NCBI GenBank assembly: GCA_031260845.1
Contig: JAISKR010000209.1
Location: 1-7,380, forward strand
Length of the DNA: 7,380 bases
From: Bacteroidales bacterium
Lineage (GTDB): Bacteria; Bacteroidota; Bacteroidia; Bacteroidales; UBA4181
Direction of reading: 5' to 3'
In this document: positions 1-6,773 of the stretch, piece after piece
How positions within the stretch are numbered: the stretch's first letter is position 1
How the letters are laid out: every line of letters starts with the position of its first letter
Notes under the pieces: model-generated
Database searches by the model: none
Told to the model about the DNA's origin: nothing
What the model saw: the letters and a program-made list of their open reading frames with translations, nothing else
Translations under genes and position numbers: made by a program

Positions 1-559
1 CAACGGATATTTCGGTGATAATGACGGCGGGAATGTCTTTTCCGGCAAGGGATACCAACAGAGTGATGCCGCCTTGAAAAATCAGCAGCGGGATGAATGA
101 GAAAAGCACGCCTACTCCCAATCCTGACGCCAGCATAATAGACGAAAAGAAGTCCATGAGTGATTTGGTGAGCAGCAAATCCGACGTTTTTCCCAAACCT
201 TCCTCAATAGCCCCGACTATCGTCATCGAACCGATGCAGAACAGCAGAAACGCAGTGGTGATGCCTTCGGTGAAGCGGTCGTTCTGCGATTTGGTTTTTG
301 CCTTGATAAAATCGCCCATCCGTTCCGTTTTCTCATTCAGTTTGAGCATCATACCGATAAATCCGCCCAGCACAAGACTCAGCACGACCAACAGCGGCGA
401 GGAAATGTCCAACGACATTTTGATGCCCAGCAGCAGGGTAAACAAGCCGACAGCCTGAAAATAAATATCTTGAAATTTGTCGGGCAGATTTTTCTTAAAC
501 ACTAATCCGATGCTGCTTCCGGCAATTACGGCAACGGCATTGACCAATGTTCCAATCAT
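1..559 (-). CDS. DUF554 (YdfK-like) integral membrane protein, 3' end outside window
   Basis: Reading leftward from ATG at 559 gives 186 uninterrupted codons that run off the left edge, so the C-terminus is missing; relatives are about 230 residues, so roughly 40 are probably lost. The product is very hydrophobic, with likely membrane segments near residues 1-21, 35-50, 54-74, 98-120 and 137-170. DUF554 features seen are the glycine-rich N-terminus (MIGTLVNAVAVIAGSSIGL), an amphipathic stretch with LNEKTERMGDF near 74-84, FTEGITTAFLLFCIGSMTIVG at 96-116, a GLGKTSDLLLTKSLMD segment, and a C-terminal FQGG. The family is an inner-membrane protein of uncertain, possibly transport, function. The start is fixed by a 4-bp ATGA overlap with the stop of the upstream TldD-like gene, which suggests translational coupling. 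Family assignment is from memory of the pattern; no function can be given. Confidence 0.85.
   Translation of the reverse strand, partial: MIGTLVNAVAVIAGSSIGLVFKKNLPDKFQDIYFQAVGLFTLLLGIKMSLDISSPLLVVLSLVLGGFIGMMLKLNEKTERMGDFIKAKTKSQNDRFTEGITTAFLLFCIGSMTIVGAIEEGLGKTSDLLLTKSLMDFFSSIMLASGLGVGVLFSFIPLLIFQGGITLLVSLAGKDIPAVIITEISV
556..559 (-). other. ATGA stop/start overlap coupling two genes
   Basis: On the minus strand ATG (559-557) of the DUF554 gene overlaps TGA (558-556) of the TldD-like gene. This arrangement usually means translational coupling within one mRNA, so the membrane protein and the exported TldD-like protein are probably made together. Confidence 0.85.
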
Positions 560-2256
560 GGCTTATCGTTTAACGGGTTGCTTACTGCCGGTAATTTGCT
601 GGTGTTTTGCAGGTTTTTTTTCTCTATTTCCACCTCCTCTATCACCATTGCCTGCGGGTAAATTACTGATAACGGGGCATTTCCGACCATCATGTTAGCC
701 ACCTCCACTTGATTGGAAGTGCCAAGCGCACGTTTCAGCCTGTTCAATCCGGTGGCGGAAAGGGCGCCTGCACGAACCGGACTTTCGCTGCCATCTGTCG
801 TCTGCACCTTGTACAATACTGCGTTTCGTCCGTTGGGCTGACAGCGCATGATATAGGCATAGTTCAATCCCTCTTCTTTGGCGGCGTTGATGAGTTTTTC
901 CTTCAATTCGGCAGGCGACTGCCCCTGCGAAGTTTCGATGAGCAGCACTCCCGGCGTCACCGAACTGGAAATGCTCATGGGTTGATAGGTATATGTGCGG
1001 TTTCCGGTCGGCGTTTTGATTTTCTTTTTCGGTACGCGGTCGCACAGCAACGTTCGCAGCATACCGTTTTCCACCAACAGCAACTCCGACGGCGCAATGC
1101 CCTCGGCATCCATCCGATACGAGCCGATAAGCCGCTGTCCATTGTAGTTTTCCATCTGCGGAACGCTTTTTATGCTGATGTCTGCCGACAAAATTTTGAG
1201 GTTGAGGCGGTCTTCCATTGATTTTTGTATGCCGCCGCTGTTGATGGGCGTGCGATAGGCAATCAAGCCTGTTTGTTGCGACAGCAAGCCTGCTGTCATT
1301 GCCGATGCCAATACTTCTCCCTCTAACATTACCGGTCCGGTGTAACTTTCTTCCATCAACGGCGCAGCAGACAAGGCGAGCAGATTGCTTGCCATCGCGT
1401 TCACCGCGTCTGTTATCTCTTTGGCAGAAGGCAGTTCGTCTTTTGAGTGTCCGTACCAACTTAGTTTGTCGGATAATTCTTCCCCGTCGGCTGATTTGGT
1501 GTAGGCGTTCACCACCACTGCAATCAGCCTTACGGGATGTCGCAATTGTGTGCCTTCGCTGTTGAGGCTGTAAACATTGCCTGAATACACCTCAATTCCT
1601 ACGTTTGAGCCATAAATGACGGGATATTTTTTCAACACAGCAGAACAATCAAGCGCCATTTTTTTCCAGTATTCCTGCTCAAAATTCATGACCGGTGCCG
1701 ATTGCAGACTTGTTGTTGGCTGTAAATGCGTAAAATCAGGCAATTCGAGCACTTCCGCAGGTAGATTTTGGCGTTTGATGGCTGCCATCTTGTTGCTGTA
1801 TGCCTCAATAGCGCGTTTATAAGCCTGATCGGTGAGCAACCACAAGCGACGGCGTATTTCGCGGTAATTGTCGTCGATGGGTGATGAGTCTGCGGCGCTG
1901 CCTGTGCGGTAATCGGCGGTTGTATGGTTGATATTGGACATTTGGTAAGTGCCGACAAGGGTTTGTACGGACATATTCCCAAGTTGGAAGTCGTTTACGC
2001 CCGTCAATGCACCCAAGGTCGCCTGCACTTGAAAAATTCTGCCCCGCTGCACTGCATATTGAATGAAAAAAGGTGTTTCCCGTTCTTGAAGTTGCAAACT
2101 ATCCGTATTTCGTCGAAGTTCATCGCTCATCGCTTTGAAAATCACCTGCTCCTTGTCCGTTTGCGCATAAGTCAAGTCGAATATGCACAAAAAAAGCATT
2201 ACAATCAAAAATCGACAATCAAAAATCGACAATCGTTTAACGATAGAGATACACAT
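556..2256 (-). CDS. Exported TldD/PmbA-related (peptidase U62-like) protein without HExxxH motif
   Basis: The frame is open from ATG at 2301 (581 aa). I place the start at the ATG at 2256 (566 aa) because it gives a proper signal peptide: a VKR-containing n-region, hydrophobic FLIVMLFLCIF, and cleavage after LTYA before Gln. The alternatives are 2301 (overlaps the upstream gene by 65 bp) and 2199 (no overlap, but a 12-residue signal with no basic n-region). Numbering from 2301, TldD/PmbA-type features are GSNVGIEVYSG at 231-241, YTGPVMLEGEVLAS at 320-333, LIGSYRMDAEG at 391-401 and LLVENGMLRTLLCDR at 408-422. E. coli TldD is a cytosolic zinc protease paired with TldE; this protein is predicted to be exported. 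No HExxxH occurs anywhere, so like TldE it may be non-catalytic or need a partner. It follows the T9SS-substrate gene and overlaps the DUF554 gene. Family placement is good; function is unknown. Confidence 0.85.
   Translation of the reverse strand: MCISIVKRLSIFDCRFLIVMLFLCIFDLTYAQTDKEQVIFKAMSDELRRNTDSLQLQERETPFFIQYAVQRGRIFQVQATLGALTGVNDFQLGNMSVQTLVGTYQMSNINHTTADYRTGSAADSSPIDDNYREIRRRLWLLTDQAYKRAIEAYSNKMAAIKRQNLPAEVLELPDFTHLQPTTSLQSAPVMNFEQEYWKKMALDCSAVLKKYPVIYGSNVGIEVYSGNVYSLNSEGTQLRHPVRLIAVVVNAYTKSADGEELSDKLSWYGHSKDELPSAKEITDAVNAMASNLLALSAAPLMEESYTGPVMLEGEVLASAMTAGLLSQQTGLIAYRTPINSGGIQKSMEDRLNLKILSADISIKSVPQMENYNGQRLIGSYRMDAEGIAPSELLLVENGMLRTLLCDRVPKKKIKTPTGNRTYTYQPMSISSSVTPGVLLIETSQGQSPAELKEKLINAAKEEGLNYAYIMRCQPNGRNAVLYKVQTTDGSESPVRAGALSATGLNRLKRALGTSNQVEVANMMVGNAPLSVIYPQAMVIEEVEIEKKNLQNTSKLPAVSNPLNDKP
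2202..2235. repeat. 14-bp tandem repeat, 2.4 perfect copies
   Basis: The unit CAATCAAAAATCGA is at 2202-2215 and 2216-2229, followed by a partial CAATCG. It lies just after the stop of the T9SS-substrate gene (2239-2237) and within or immediately upstream of the 5' end of the TldD-like gene. If that gene starts at 2256 or 2301, the repeat encodes part of the signal peptide; if it starts at 2199, the repeat is intergenic. I recall similar words at gene junctions in Bacteroidota genomes. The unit is not a multiple of three, so a copy-number change would shift the frame of any start upstream of it. Confidence 0.9.
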
Positions 2257-3787
2257 AACTGCGATATGTTTCGTTTTTTGCCTTTTTGTCCTTCCAGCCA
2301 TAGTCCAAGTTATCCCAGCCTATGGCACGAAGAACGTAATAATAAACGCCTTCTGCCGCCTCTTTGCCGCCGTCAATGCGTCCGTCCCAGCCTACCCAGT
2401 AGCGAAGGTCGCCGCCCTTGTACTGATACACTCTTTTGCCGGCTCGCGTGTAGATGGAAATCTCAAACTGCCTGATAGAGGTGTTGTCCGGTTTGAAATA
2501 ATCGTTGATATTGTCGCCGTTGGGCGAAAATACGTTACCAATGTCCAATTTTGAGGGATCTACCTTGATTTTCACACTCGATGAATCCTTACATTGGTAC
2601 TCATTGCTTGCCAACAAAACTGCCGAATATTCCTTGGGAATGGTGTAGATATGCAGCACTGTGTCGGGATGAGGCTCAAAATCGCCGCCGAAACGCAGTG
2701 AATCGCCATCGCCGAAGCGCCACACGTACTCTGTTGCGTTGGTGGATTTGCTCTCAAAACGCGCGTCCACAGGGGAAGAGTTGGGGTTGCTGTTTGTGCC
2801 GTCCGCCAATGGCTTGGCTTCCGGCAGGTGCAGGGTGATGACCGAGTGCGGTATGATGGTTTCGTACATGATTTCATCCTGCTGTTCCATGCCAAACTGG
2901 TCTTTGGCTGTAAAGGTGTATTTCGTGTCCTCGTAGGGCGGCTTATATAATCTGAAAAACTGCTGATTGCCTTGTTTGTAGATGAACACATAATTGCCGT
3001 TGGCAGTGAAAGTCATTTCATTTTCCCAGAGGCTTTTTGCGCCGCTAACGGGGTTATAGTGCGCAAAGGTCAATTGCACAAAGGGATGGCTTGCATCAAT
3101 GCGAAAATCGGTGCGGTCGCAGAATTTGTCAGAAAAATAGACCGAACCGTTGTTGTCCTTTTGCAGTTTCAGTTCAAATCCGGGGTTCATACATATCCAT
3201 GCCGTGAGAGAATCGCGTATGCCGCCGGTTATCACTTTCACCATATAACCGCCTTCGTCGAGATTGCTCATTTCAGACGAACTTACACTCGGGACAGTAG
3301 CAAAAGCGGTTGTTTCAAATTTTGCAGTTGCATAATCGAAGCGATACCACTCGTAATTGCTTACCGGATTGGCTGCCGCGACACTGTGGCTGCTGTTTGG
3401 CTCGGTGATGGTAAATTCCTCTGTTGCAGGCGTAGCGAGTAATTTATTTGAAATGCTTGTCCGATAATTGCCCTCACTTAGCGTGTCAATGCGGCTTTGC
3501 GTCACATTGGTAAAGGTTTTGTAATGTTCCCACGCACCGGATGTCGCCTTTTTTTCCCATGTAATGGTGGACGCGGGACGGTATTGCAGGGATAAATCGC
3601 CTTTTTTGGCGGCAGGTTGCTGGTTGAATATGAAAATGGTGTCGCGGTGCGGATAATTGTACATAGTGGGCACTTTACCGTCGGAATGGTGCGCCGTCAA
3701 CTGTCCCCAAGCGGGAACAGTCATGCAACACCCCATTGCGAGTGCAAAGACATAACAAAATTTACTCAACCAACTTTTTCCCAACAT
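2237..3787 (-). CDS. Secreted PKD-like protein with T9SS type B (CHU_C, gliding-motility-associated) sorting domain
   Basis: 516 aa from ATG at 3787 to TAA at 2237. Residues 1-28 form a signal peptide (Lys at 4 and 9, hydrophobic core, cleavage after AWG before Gln). Residues 30-330 are beta-rich and I do not recognise a family there. Residues about 338-410 look like a PKD-type immunoglobulin domain, with VWRFGDGDS at 355-363 and SNEYQCKDSSS at 394-404. Residues about 415-516 are the type B C-terminal domain: NVFSPNGDNINDYF at 418-431, EISIYTRAGKRVYQYKG at 442-458, GWDGRIDGG at 466-474, and EGVYYYVLRA at 479-488. It would pass the inner membrane by Sec and the outer membrane by the type IX machinery, then be released or surface-anchored. 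The tail after YVLRA carries extra charged and aromatic residues before the final YVYLYR. No Shine-Dalgarno precedes the start, as is usual in this phylum. Its substrate or partner is unknown. Confidence 0.88.
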   Translation of the reverse strand: MLGKSWLSKFCYVFALAMGCCMTVPAWGQLTAHHSDGKVPTMYNYPHRDTIFIFNQQPAAKKGDLSLQYRPASTITWEKKATSGAWEHYKTFTNVTQSRIDTLSEGNYRTSISNKLLATPATEEFTITEPNSSHSVAAANPVSNYEWYRFDYATAKFETTAFATVPSVSSSEMSNLDEGGYMVKVITGGIRDSLTAWICMNPGFELKLQKDNNGSVYFSDKFCDRTDFRIDASHPFVQLTFAHYNPVSGAKSLWENEMTFTANGNYVFIYKQGNQQFFRLYKPPYEDTKYTFTAKDQFGMEQQDEIMYETIIPHSVITLHLPEAKPLADGTNSNPNSSPVDARFESKSTNATEYVWRFGDGDSLRFGGDFEPHPDTVLHIYTIPKEYSAVLLASNEYQCKDSSSVKIKVDPSKLDIGNVFSPNGDNINDYFKPDNTSIRQFEISIYTRAGKRVYQYKGGDLRYWVGWDGRIDGGKEAAEGVYYYVLRAIGWDNLDYGWKDKKAKNETYRSYVYLYR

Positions 3788-3898
3788 TCGACAACGAAAC
3801 TATTTTATTAAATAATAAACGAACAAAGGTGTTTTTTATTGTATTGTCAATTACGGAAACCTCGAGAAGAATTGTCAACTATCAATTGTTCATTGAAA
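3788..3898 (-). promoter_or_regulatory. Possible internal promoter in the 111-bp gap before the T9SS-substrate gene
   Basis: On the minus strand CACCTTTG (3831-3824) matches the Bacteroidota -7 consensus TAnnTTTG except for its first base. A TTG (3850-3848) lies 16 bp upstream, slightly close for the usual 19-bp spacing. Transcription would begin about 30 nt before ATG 3787. The gap also holds an 8-bp direct repeat, ATTGTCAA at 3843-3850 and 3871-3878, and a weak 5-bp inverted repeat (TCAAT 3882-3886, ATTGA 3892-3896). That hairpin is too weak to be called a terminator for the upstream gene, so read-through from rfbB is likely. Confidence 0.35.
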
Positions 3899-5572
3899 TT
3901 AATTCCCTGTCAGTTCGGTGATGATGTTGCCTGTCGATGCGTTGGGCGGGGAAATGTTGAGGAAATTAGCAATGGTTGGCGCTATGGATGTGATGTCTGT
4001 GGGGACAGTAATCTTGTCCCGCTTGACTTTCCAACCATACCAGATAAGCGGCACCTGTGTATCGTAGATATACGCCGAGTTGTGCGAAGCGGCATTGGCG
4101 CTTTTTTCCACCCATCCCGGATACAGATTGATGAACACGTCTCCTGACCGGCGCGGGAAATAACTATTCTGCATCATCCCGCGGAAACCATCCGTAAATT
4201 GATGCGTTTGCAGTGCATTGGCAGTCAGCGTATTGGAAACGCCGGTAAACTGAATCATAAATTGCGCTACCGTGTTCTGGAAATCTTCAAGTTTCAGTTT
4301 GGAATTTTCAATCAGTTCAAAATTAAGGTATAACTGCTGTTCATGGTACGCCTTAATCCAGTCGCCGCTGCCGTACAGGGCGTTGAGGTAACTTCGCAAC
4401 AGCGACACTGCACTGTTGGCGTTGAAGGCGCCAACAGGCACTTTCGATTCCGCCAGATAGCCGATGGTCTGTGCTGCGCCGTGGTTGGATGTGAGGAATA
4501 TCAAGGTGTTTTGCTTCCCTACAAAATCGTCTAAAAAAGTGAGAAAATGTTCCAATTCGCGGTCTAATTTCAGGAATGCGTCTTCCAATTCAATGGACAT
4601 TGTGCCAAAAGCGTTGCCGATATTCTCGGTGGCGACGAACGACACGGTTAGCAGGTCGGTAAACTCGTCTTTGCCAAGGTTTTCATTGATGATAGTGGCA
4701 ATTGCCATGTCTTTGGTCAGCGTGTTGCCGAAAGGCGTCTGTGCAAGCAGTTGATAGCGGCTGTTGATGCTCTTCCCTTTGGCTATATCCGGCAAAATGT
4801 ATGGAAAAACGATACGTCCCTCGATGCCGGTTTCGTAAGGATTGGCGTCGGTGAGGCATTTGGTGTATTGTTCCACCGGAAAACTCGGTTCCCACGTGCG
4901 GGCAAGATAAATATCAGCCAAATTCTTTTTGTTTTCATCGTTCAGCCACTGCGGCAGGTTTTGCATATAATAACTGCTGGACACCCATGTGCCGCTTTCG
5001 TTATCAAGCCAGAAAGCGCCGTTCGCAATATGCCCAGCCGGCAAAATCGCCGATACCGGGTTGAGAGATATGCCGAACACCTTGGATTGCCGCATATTGG
5101 ACAGTTTGATTTCATCGCCGATGGTGCTTGCCATCAGGTTGCGCGGCGAAAACTGTCCGGCAACGAATGAGCCGCCAACAGTAGTCATGGTTTCATCAGC
5201 AACGGCGGTCTGTTGTTTGTTCACAATGCGGTCAAACCATTGGTTGGCGACGATACCGTGGTTAGCCGGTATGGCTCCGGTGTAAATAGTGGCATAACCG
5301 ACGGCTGTCTGTGTGAAAAAGTGCTTATAGGCAGCATTTTGGAAGTAGGTACCCTCGTTGATAAGCCGTTTGAAGCCACCTTCGCCGAATTTATCCCAGA
5401 AACGCTGAATATAGTCGCTGCGCATTTGCTCTACCACGATACCGATGATTAATTTCGGTTGTTCTGAGGGAATACGAGGCGCGGGCTGCGCTGAAACCGC
5501 TGTCATCCAACCGACCAAACACAAAAAGAAGATGGGTTTTAATTTAACCCATGAATTGACACGAATTGACAC
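3899..5572 (-). CDS. Exported PafA-like alkaline-phosphatase-superfamily protein with altered active site
   Basis: 557 aa from GTG at 5572; no in-frame ATG lies between the upstream stop (5605-5603) and Met23, and GTG gives a full signal peptide (WVKLK, then a hydrophobic core, cleavage after VSA before Gln29). Length and order match PafA of Elizabethkingia, a periplasmic zinc phosphomonoesterase. By motif alignment from memory, with offsets of only +9 to +11, PafA nucleophile T79 is T89 (TQTAVGYAT), N100 is N110, and metal ligands H353 and H486 are H364 and H497: all kept. Changed are D38 to E48 (VVEQM), D305 to E316 and H309 to N320 (ATENIGN), D352 to N363 (TSNHG), and K162/R164 to N171/V173 (SLNPVSAILPAGH). 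I checked the codons for E48, N320 and N363 in the DNA. Two D-to-E changes are mild and may occur across Bacteroidota relatives; the others should disrupt normal catalysis. It lies 26 bp after rfbB. Probably a pseudoenzyme or an enzyme with different chemistry. Confidence 0.88.
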   Translation of the reverse strand: MSIRVNSWVKLKPIFFLCLVGWMTAVSAQPAPRIPSEQPKLIIGIVVEQMRSDYIQRFWDKFGEGGFKRLINEGTYFQNAAYKHFFTQTAVGYATIYTGAIPANHGIVANQWFDRIVNKQQTAVADETMTTVGGSFVAGQFSPRNLMASTIGDEIKLSNMRQSKVFGISLNPVSAILPAGHIANGAFWLDNESGTWVSSSYYMQNLPQWLNDENKKNLADIYLARTWEPSFPVEQYTKCLTDANPYETGIEGRIVFPYILPDIAKGKSINSRYQLLAQTPFGNTLTKDMAIATIINENLGKDEFTDLLTVSFVATENIGNAFGTMSIELEDAFLKLDRELEHFLTFLDDFVGKQNTLIFLTSNHGAAQTIGYLAESKVPVGAFNANSAVSLLRSYLNALYGSGDWIKAYHEQQLYLNFELIENSKLKLEDFQNTVAQFMIQFTGVSNTLTANALQTHQFTDGFRGMMQNSYFPRRSGDVFINLYPGWVEKSANAASHNSAYIYDTQVPLIWYGWKVKRDKITVPTDITSIAPTIANFLNISPPNASTGNIITELTGN

Positions 5573-5576
5573 GAAT
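5553..5576. repeat. 10-bp tandem repeat (2.4 copies) spanning the GTG start of the PafA-like gene
   Basis: The unit GAATTGACAC is at 5553-5562 and 5563-5572, followed by GAAT at 5573-5576. Read on the minus strand each unit is GTGTCAATTC, so each carries a GTG. The GTG at 5572 is in frame with the PafA-like gene and the one at 5562 is in another frame. The repeat occupies most of the 26-bp gap plus the first codons of the gene. Confidence 0.9.
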
Positions 5577-5598
5577 CTTTGTTTTAAATTTTTAATAC

Positions 5599-6654
5599 TT
5601 AGTTATTTCCGTACTGTTTTTGATAATATTGCTGATACCCGCCATTTACGACGTTTTCCAACCATTTTTCATTGGCTAAGTACCAGTCAACGGTTTTTTC
5701 AAGCCCTTCCTCGAATTGCAGCGAAGGTTTCCAGCCCAATTCGCGTTGCAGTTTCGTTGAGTCGATGGCATAGCGCAAGTCGTGACCGGCACGGTCTTTC
5801 ACGAAAGTGATGAGTTTTTCCGACGTGCCATTCTCACGGTGTAATTTTTTGTCCATGATGCGGCACAGCAGGCGGATAAGGTCAATGTTCGTCCACTCGT
5901 TATTTCCGCCGATATTGTACGTTTCGCCGTTCCTGCCATGATGGAAAATCGTATCAATGGCGCGGGCATGGTCAAGCACATAGAGCCAGTCGCGCACGTT
6001 TTCGCCTTTGCCGTAGATGGGTATCGGCTTGTTGTTCTTGATATTGTTGATGGACAGAGGAATCAACTTTTCGGGAAAATGATTCGGACCATAATTATTG
6101 GAACAGTTGGACAGCGTTACCGGCAAACCGAAAGTATGATGGTAGGCGCGTACCAGATGGTCGGAACTGGCTTTGGAAGCAGAATAGGGACTGCGCGGGT
6201 CGTAGGCGGTTTTCTCGGTGAAAAAACCTTCCGCACCCAGCGAGCCATACACTTCGTCGGTGGACACATGGTAGAAACGCTTGCCTTCCAAGGCATTGTC
6301 CCAACAGGCACGTGCTGCATTCAGCAATGTCACCGTTCCCACGATATTGGTCATGATAAATTCCATCGGATTGCTGATGGAACGGTCAACGTGCGACTCG
6401 GCTGCCAAGTGTATCACCCCGTCCGGACAATGCTTGTCGAACACAGCCTTGATACCCGCAGCATCGGTAATATCTGCTTTTTCAAACAGATAGTTGGGCT
6501 GCCGGTCAATATCAGCCAGATTTTCGAGATTACCGGCATACGTGAGTTTATCCACGTTCACTATCTTGTAATTCGGATATTTCGTGACAAAAAGCCGCAC
6601 TACGTGCGAACCGATGAAACCTGCGCCACCTGTAATAATGATGGTTTTTTCCAT
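5599..6654 (-). CDS. rfbB: dTDP-glucose 4,6-dehydratase
   Basis: 351 aa, a normal length for RfbB/RmlB, which converts dTDP-glucose to dTDP-4-keto-6-deoxyglucose, the second step toward dTDP-rhamnose and related sugars, in the cytoplasm. The short-chain dehydrogenase/reductase fold is clear: NAD-binding GGAGFIGSH at 9-17, HLAAESHVDRS at 82-92, catalytic STDEVYG at 131-137 (Thr132, Asp133, Glu134), and the YxxxK pair in SPYSASK (Tyr157, Lys161). NCSNNYGP and ENVRDWLYVLDHARAI are the expected substrate-side motifs. All key residues are present, so I expect an active enzyme. The start is ATG 6654, shortly downstream of a -7 promoter element. It is the first gene of the minus-strand unit; rmlA, rmlC and rmlD are not in the window, so they would lie elsewhere. 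Confidence 0.97.
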   Translation of the reverse strand: MEKTIIITGGAGFIGSHVVRLFVTKYPNYKIVNVDKLTYAGNLENLADIDRQPNYLFEKADITDAAGIKAVFDKHCPDGVIHLAAESHVDRSISNPMEFIMTNIVGTVTLLNAARACWDNALEGKRFYHVSTDEVYGSLGAEGFFTEKTAYDPRSPYSASKASSDHLVRAYHHTFGLPVTLSNCSNNYGPNHFPEKLIPLSINNIKNNKPIPIYGKGENVRDWLYVLDHARAIDTIFHHGRNGETYNIGGNNEWTNIDLIRLLCRIMDKKLHRENGTSEKLITFVKDRAGHDLRYAIDSTKLQRELGWKPSLQFEEGLEKTVDWYLANEKWLENVVNGGYQQYYQKQYGNN

Positions 6655-6668
6655 TTTTAGATTTTTGG

Positions 6669-6676
6669 CAAAAATA
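6669..6676 (-). promoter_or_regulatory. Bacteroidota -7 promoter element for the rfbB unit
   Basis: The minus strand reads TATTTTTG at 6676-6669, a full match to TAnnTTTG. The region where a -33 TTTG would lie is T-rich but has no clear TTG. The element ends 14 nt before ATG 6654, so the leader would be very short. The surrounding DNA is AT-rich, so chance matches are possible. Confidence 0.5.
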
Positions 6677-6683
6677 CAAAAAA

Positions 6684-6719
6684 TAATGATAAATTAAAAA
6701 TATTGTAGAAATATCATTA
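6684..6719. repeat. Perfect 8-bp inverted repeat between divergent genes
   Basis: TAATGATA (6684-6691) and TATCATTA (6712-6719) are exact inverted copies separated by a 20-bp AT-rich spacer. The right arm touches the plus-strand -7 element at 6718, and the left arm lies just upstream of the rfbB -7 element. The position suits an operator for a dimeric regulator controlling both directions, but AT-rich DNA produces such pairs by chance fairly often. Confidence 0.5.
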
Positions 6720-6725
6720 CTTTTG
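6718..6725 (+). promoter_or_regulatory. Bacteroidota -7 promoter element for the plus-strand gene
   Basis: TACTTTTG matches TAnnTTTG completely. No good TTTG stands about 19 bp upstream. Transcription would begin near 6732, giving a leader of about 40 nt before ATG 6772. Confidence 0.45.
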
Positions 6726-6740
6726 TCGCCGATTATTTTG

Positions 6741-6773
6741 TACAATTTTTATATCGTAATATACAATTTATAT
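6741..6773 (+). repeat. Imperfect direct repeat phased by 21 bp before the plus-strand start codon
   Basis: TACAATTTTTATAT at 6741-6754 and TACAATTTATAT at 6762-6773 share TACAATTT and TATAT. Their starts are 21 bp apart, about two helical turns, and the second copy runs into the ATG. The first copy overlaps the 8-bp palindrome TTGTACAA at 6738-6745. This could be a regulator-binding or translation-control site, or only AT-rich sequence. Confidence 0.4.

Noticed and set aside
695..1459. 254-codon minus-strand frame inside the TldD-like gene
   Set aside because: It is an alternate frame of a gene with clear family motifs; its translation is Arg- and His-rich low-quality sequence.
2202..2235. 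Possible CRISPR repeat
   Set aside because: The copies are directly adjacent with no spacers and the unit is only 14 bp; no cas gene is nearby.
3882..3896. Terminator hairpin after the PafA-like gene
   Set aside because: The stem has only five mostly A/T pairs and no following U-tract on the minus strand.
3899..5572. The altered active site as a pseudogene signature
   Set aside because: The frame is intact at full family length and the fold motifs, signal peptide and nucleophile are kept, which argues for selection rather than decay.
5938..6660. 240-codon open frame on the plus strand opposite rfbB
   Set aside because: It lies antisense to a gene with all RfbB catalytic motifs, and its translation shows no recognisable domain.
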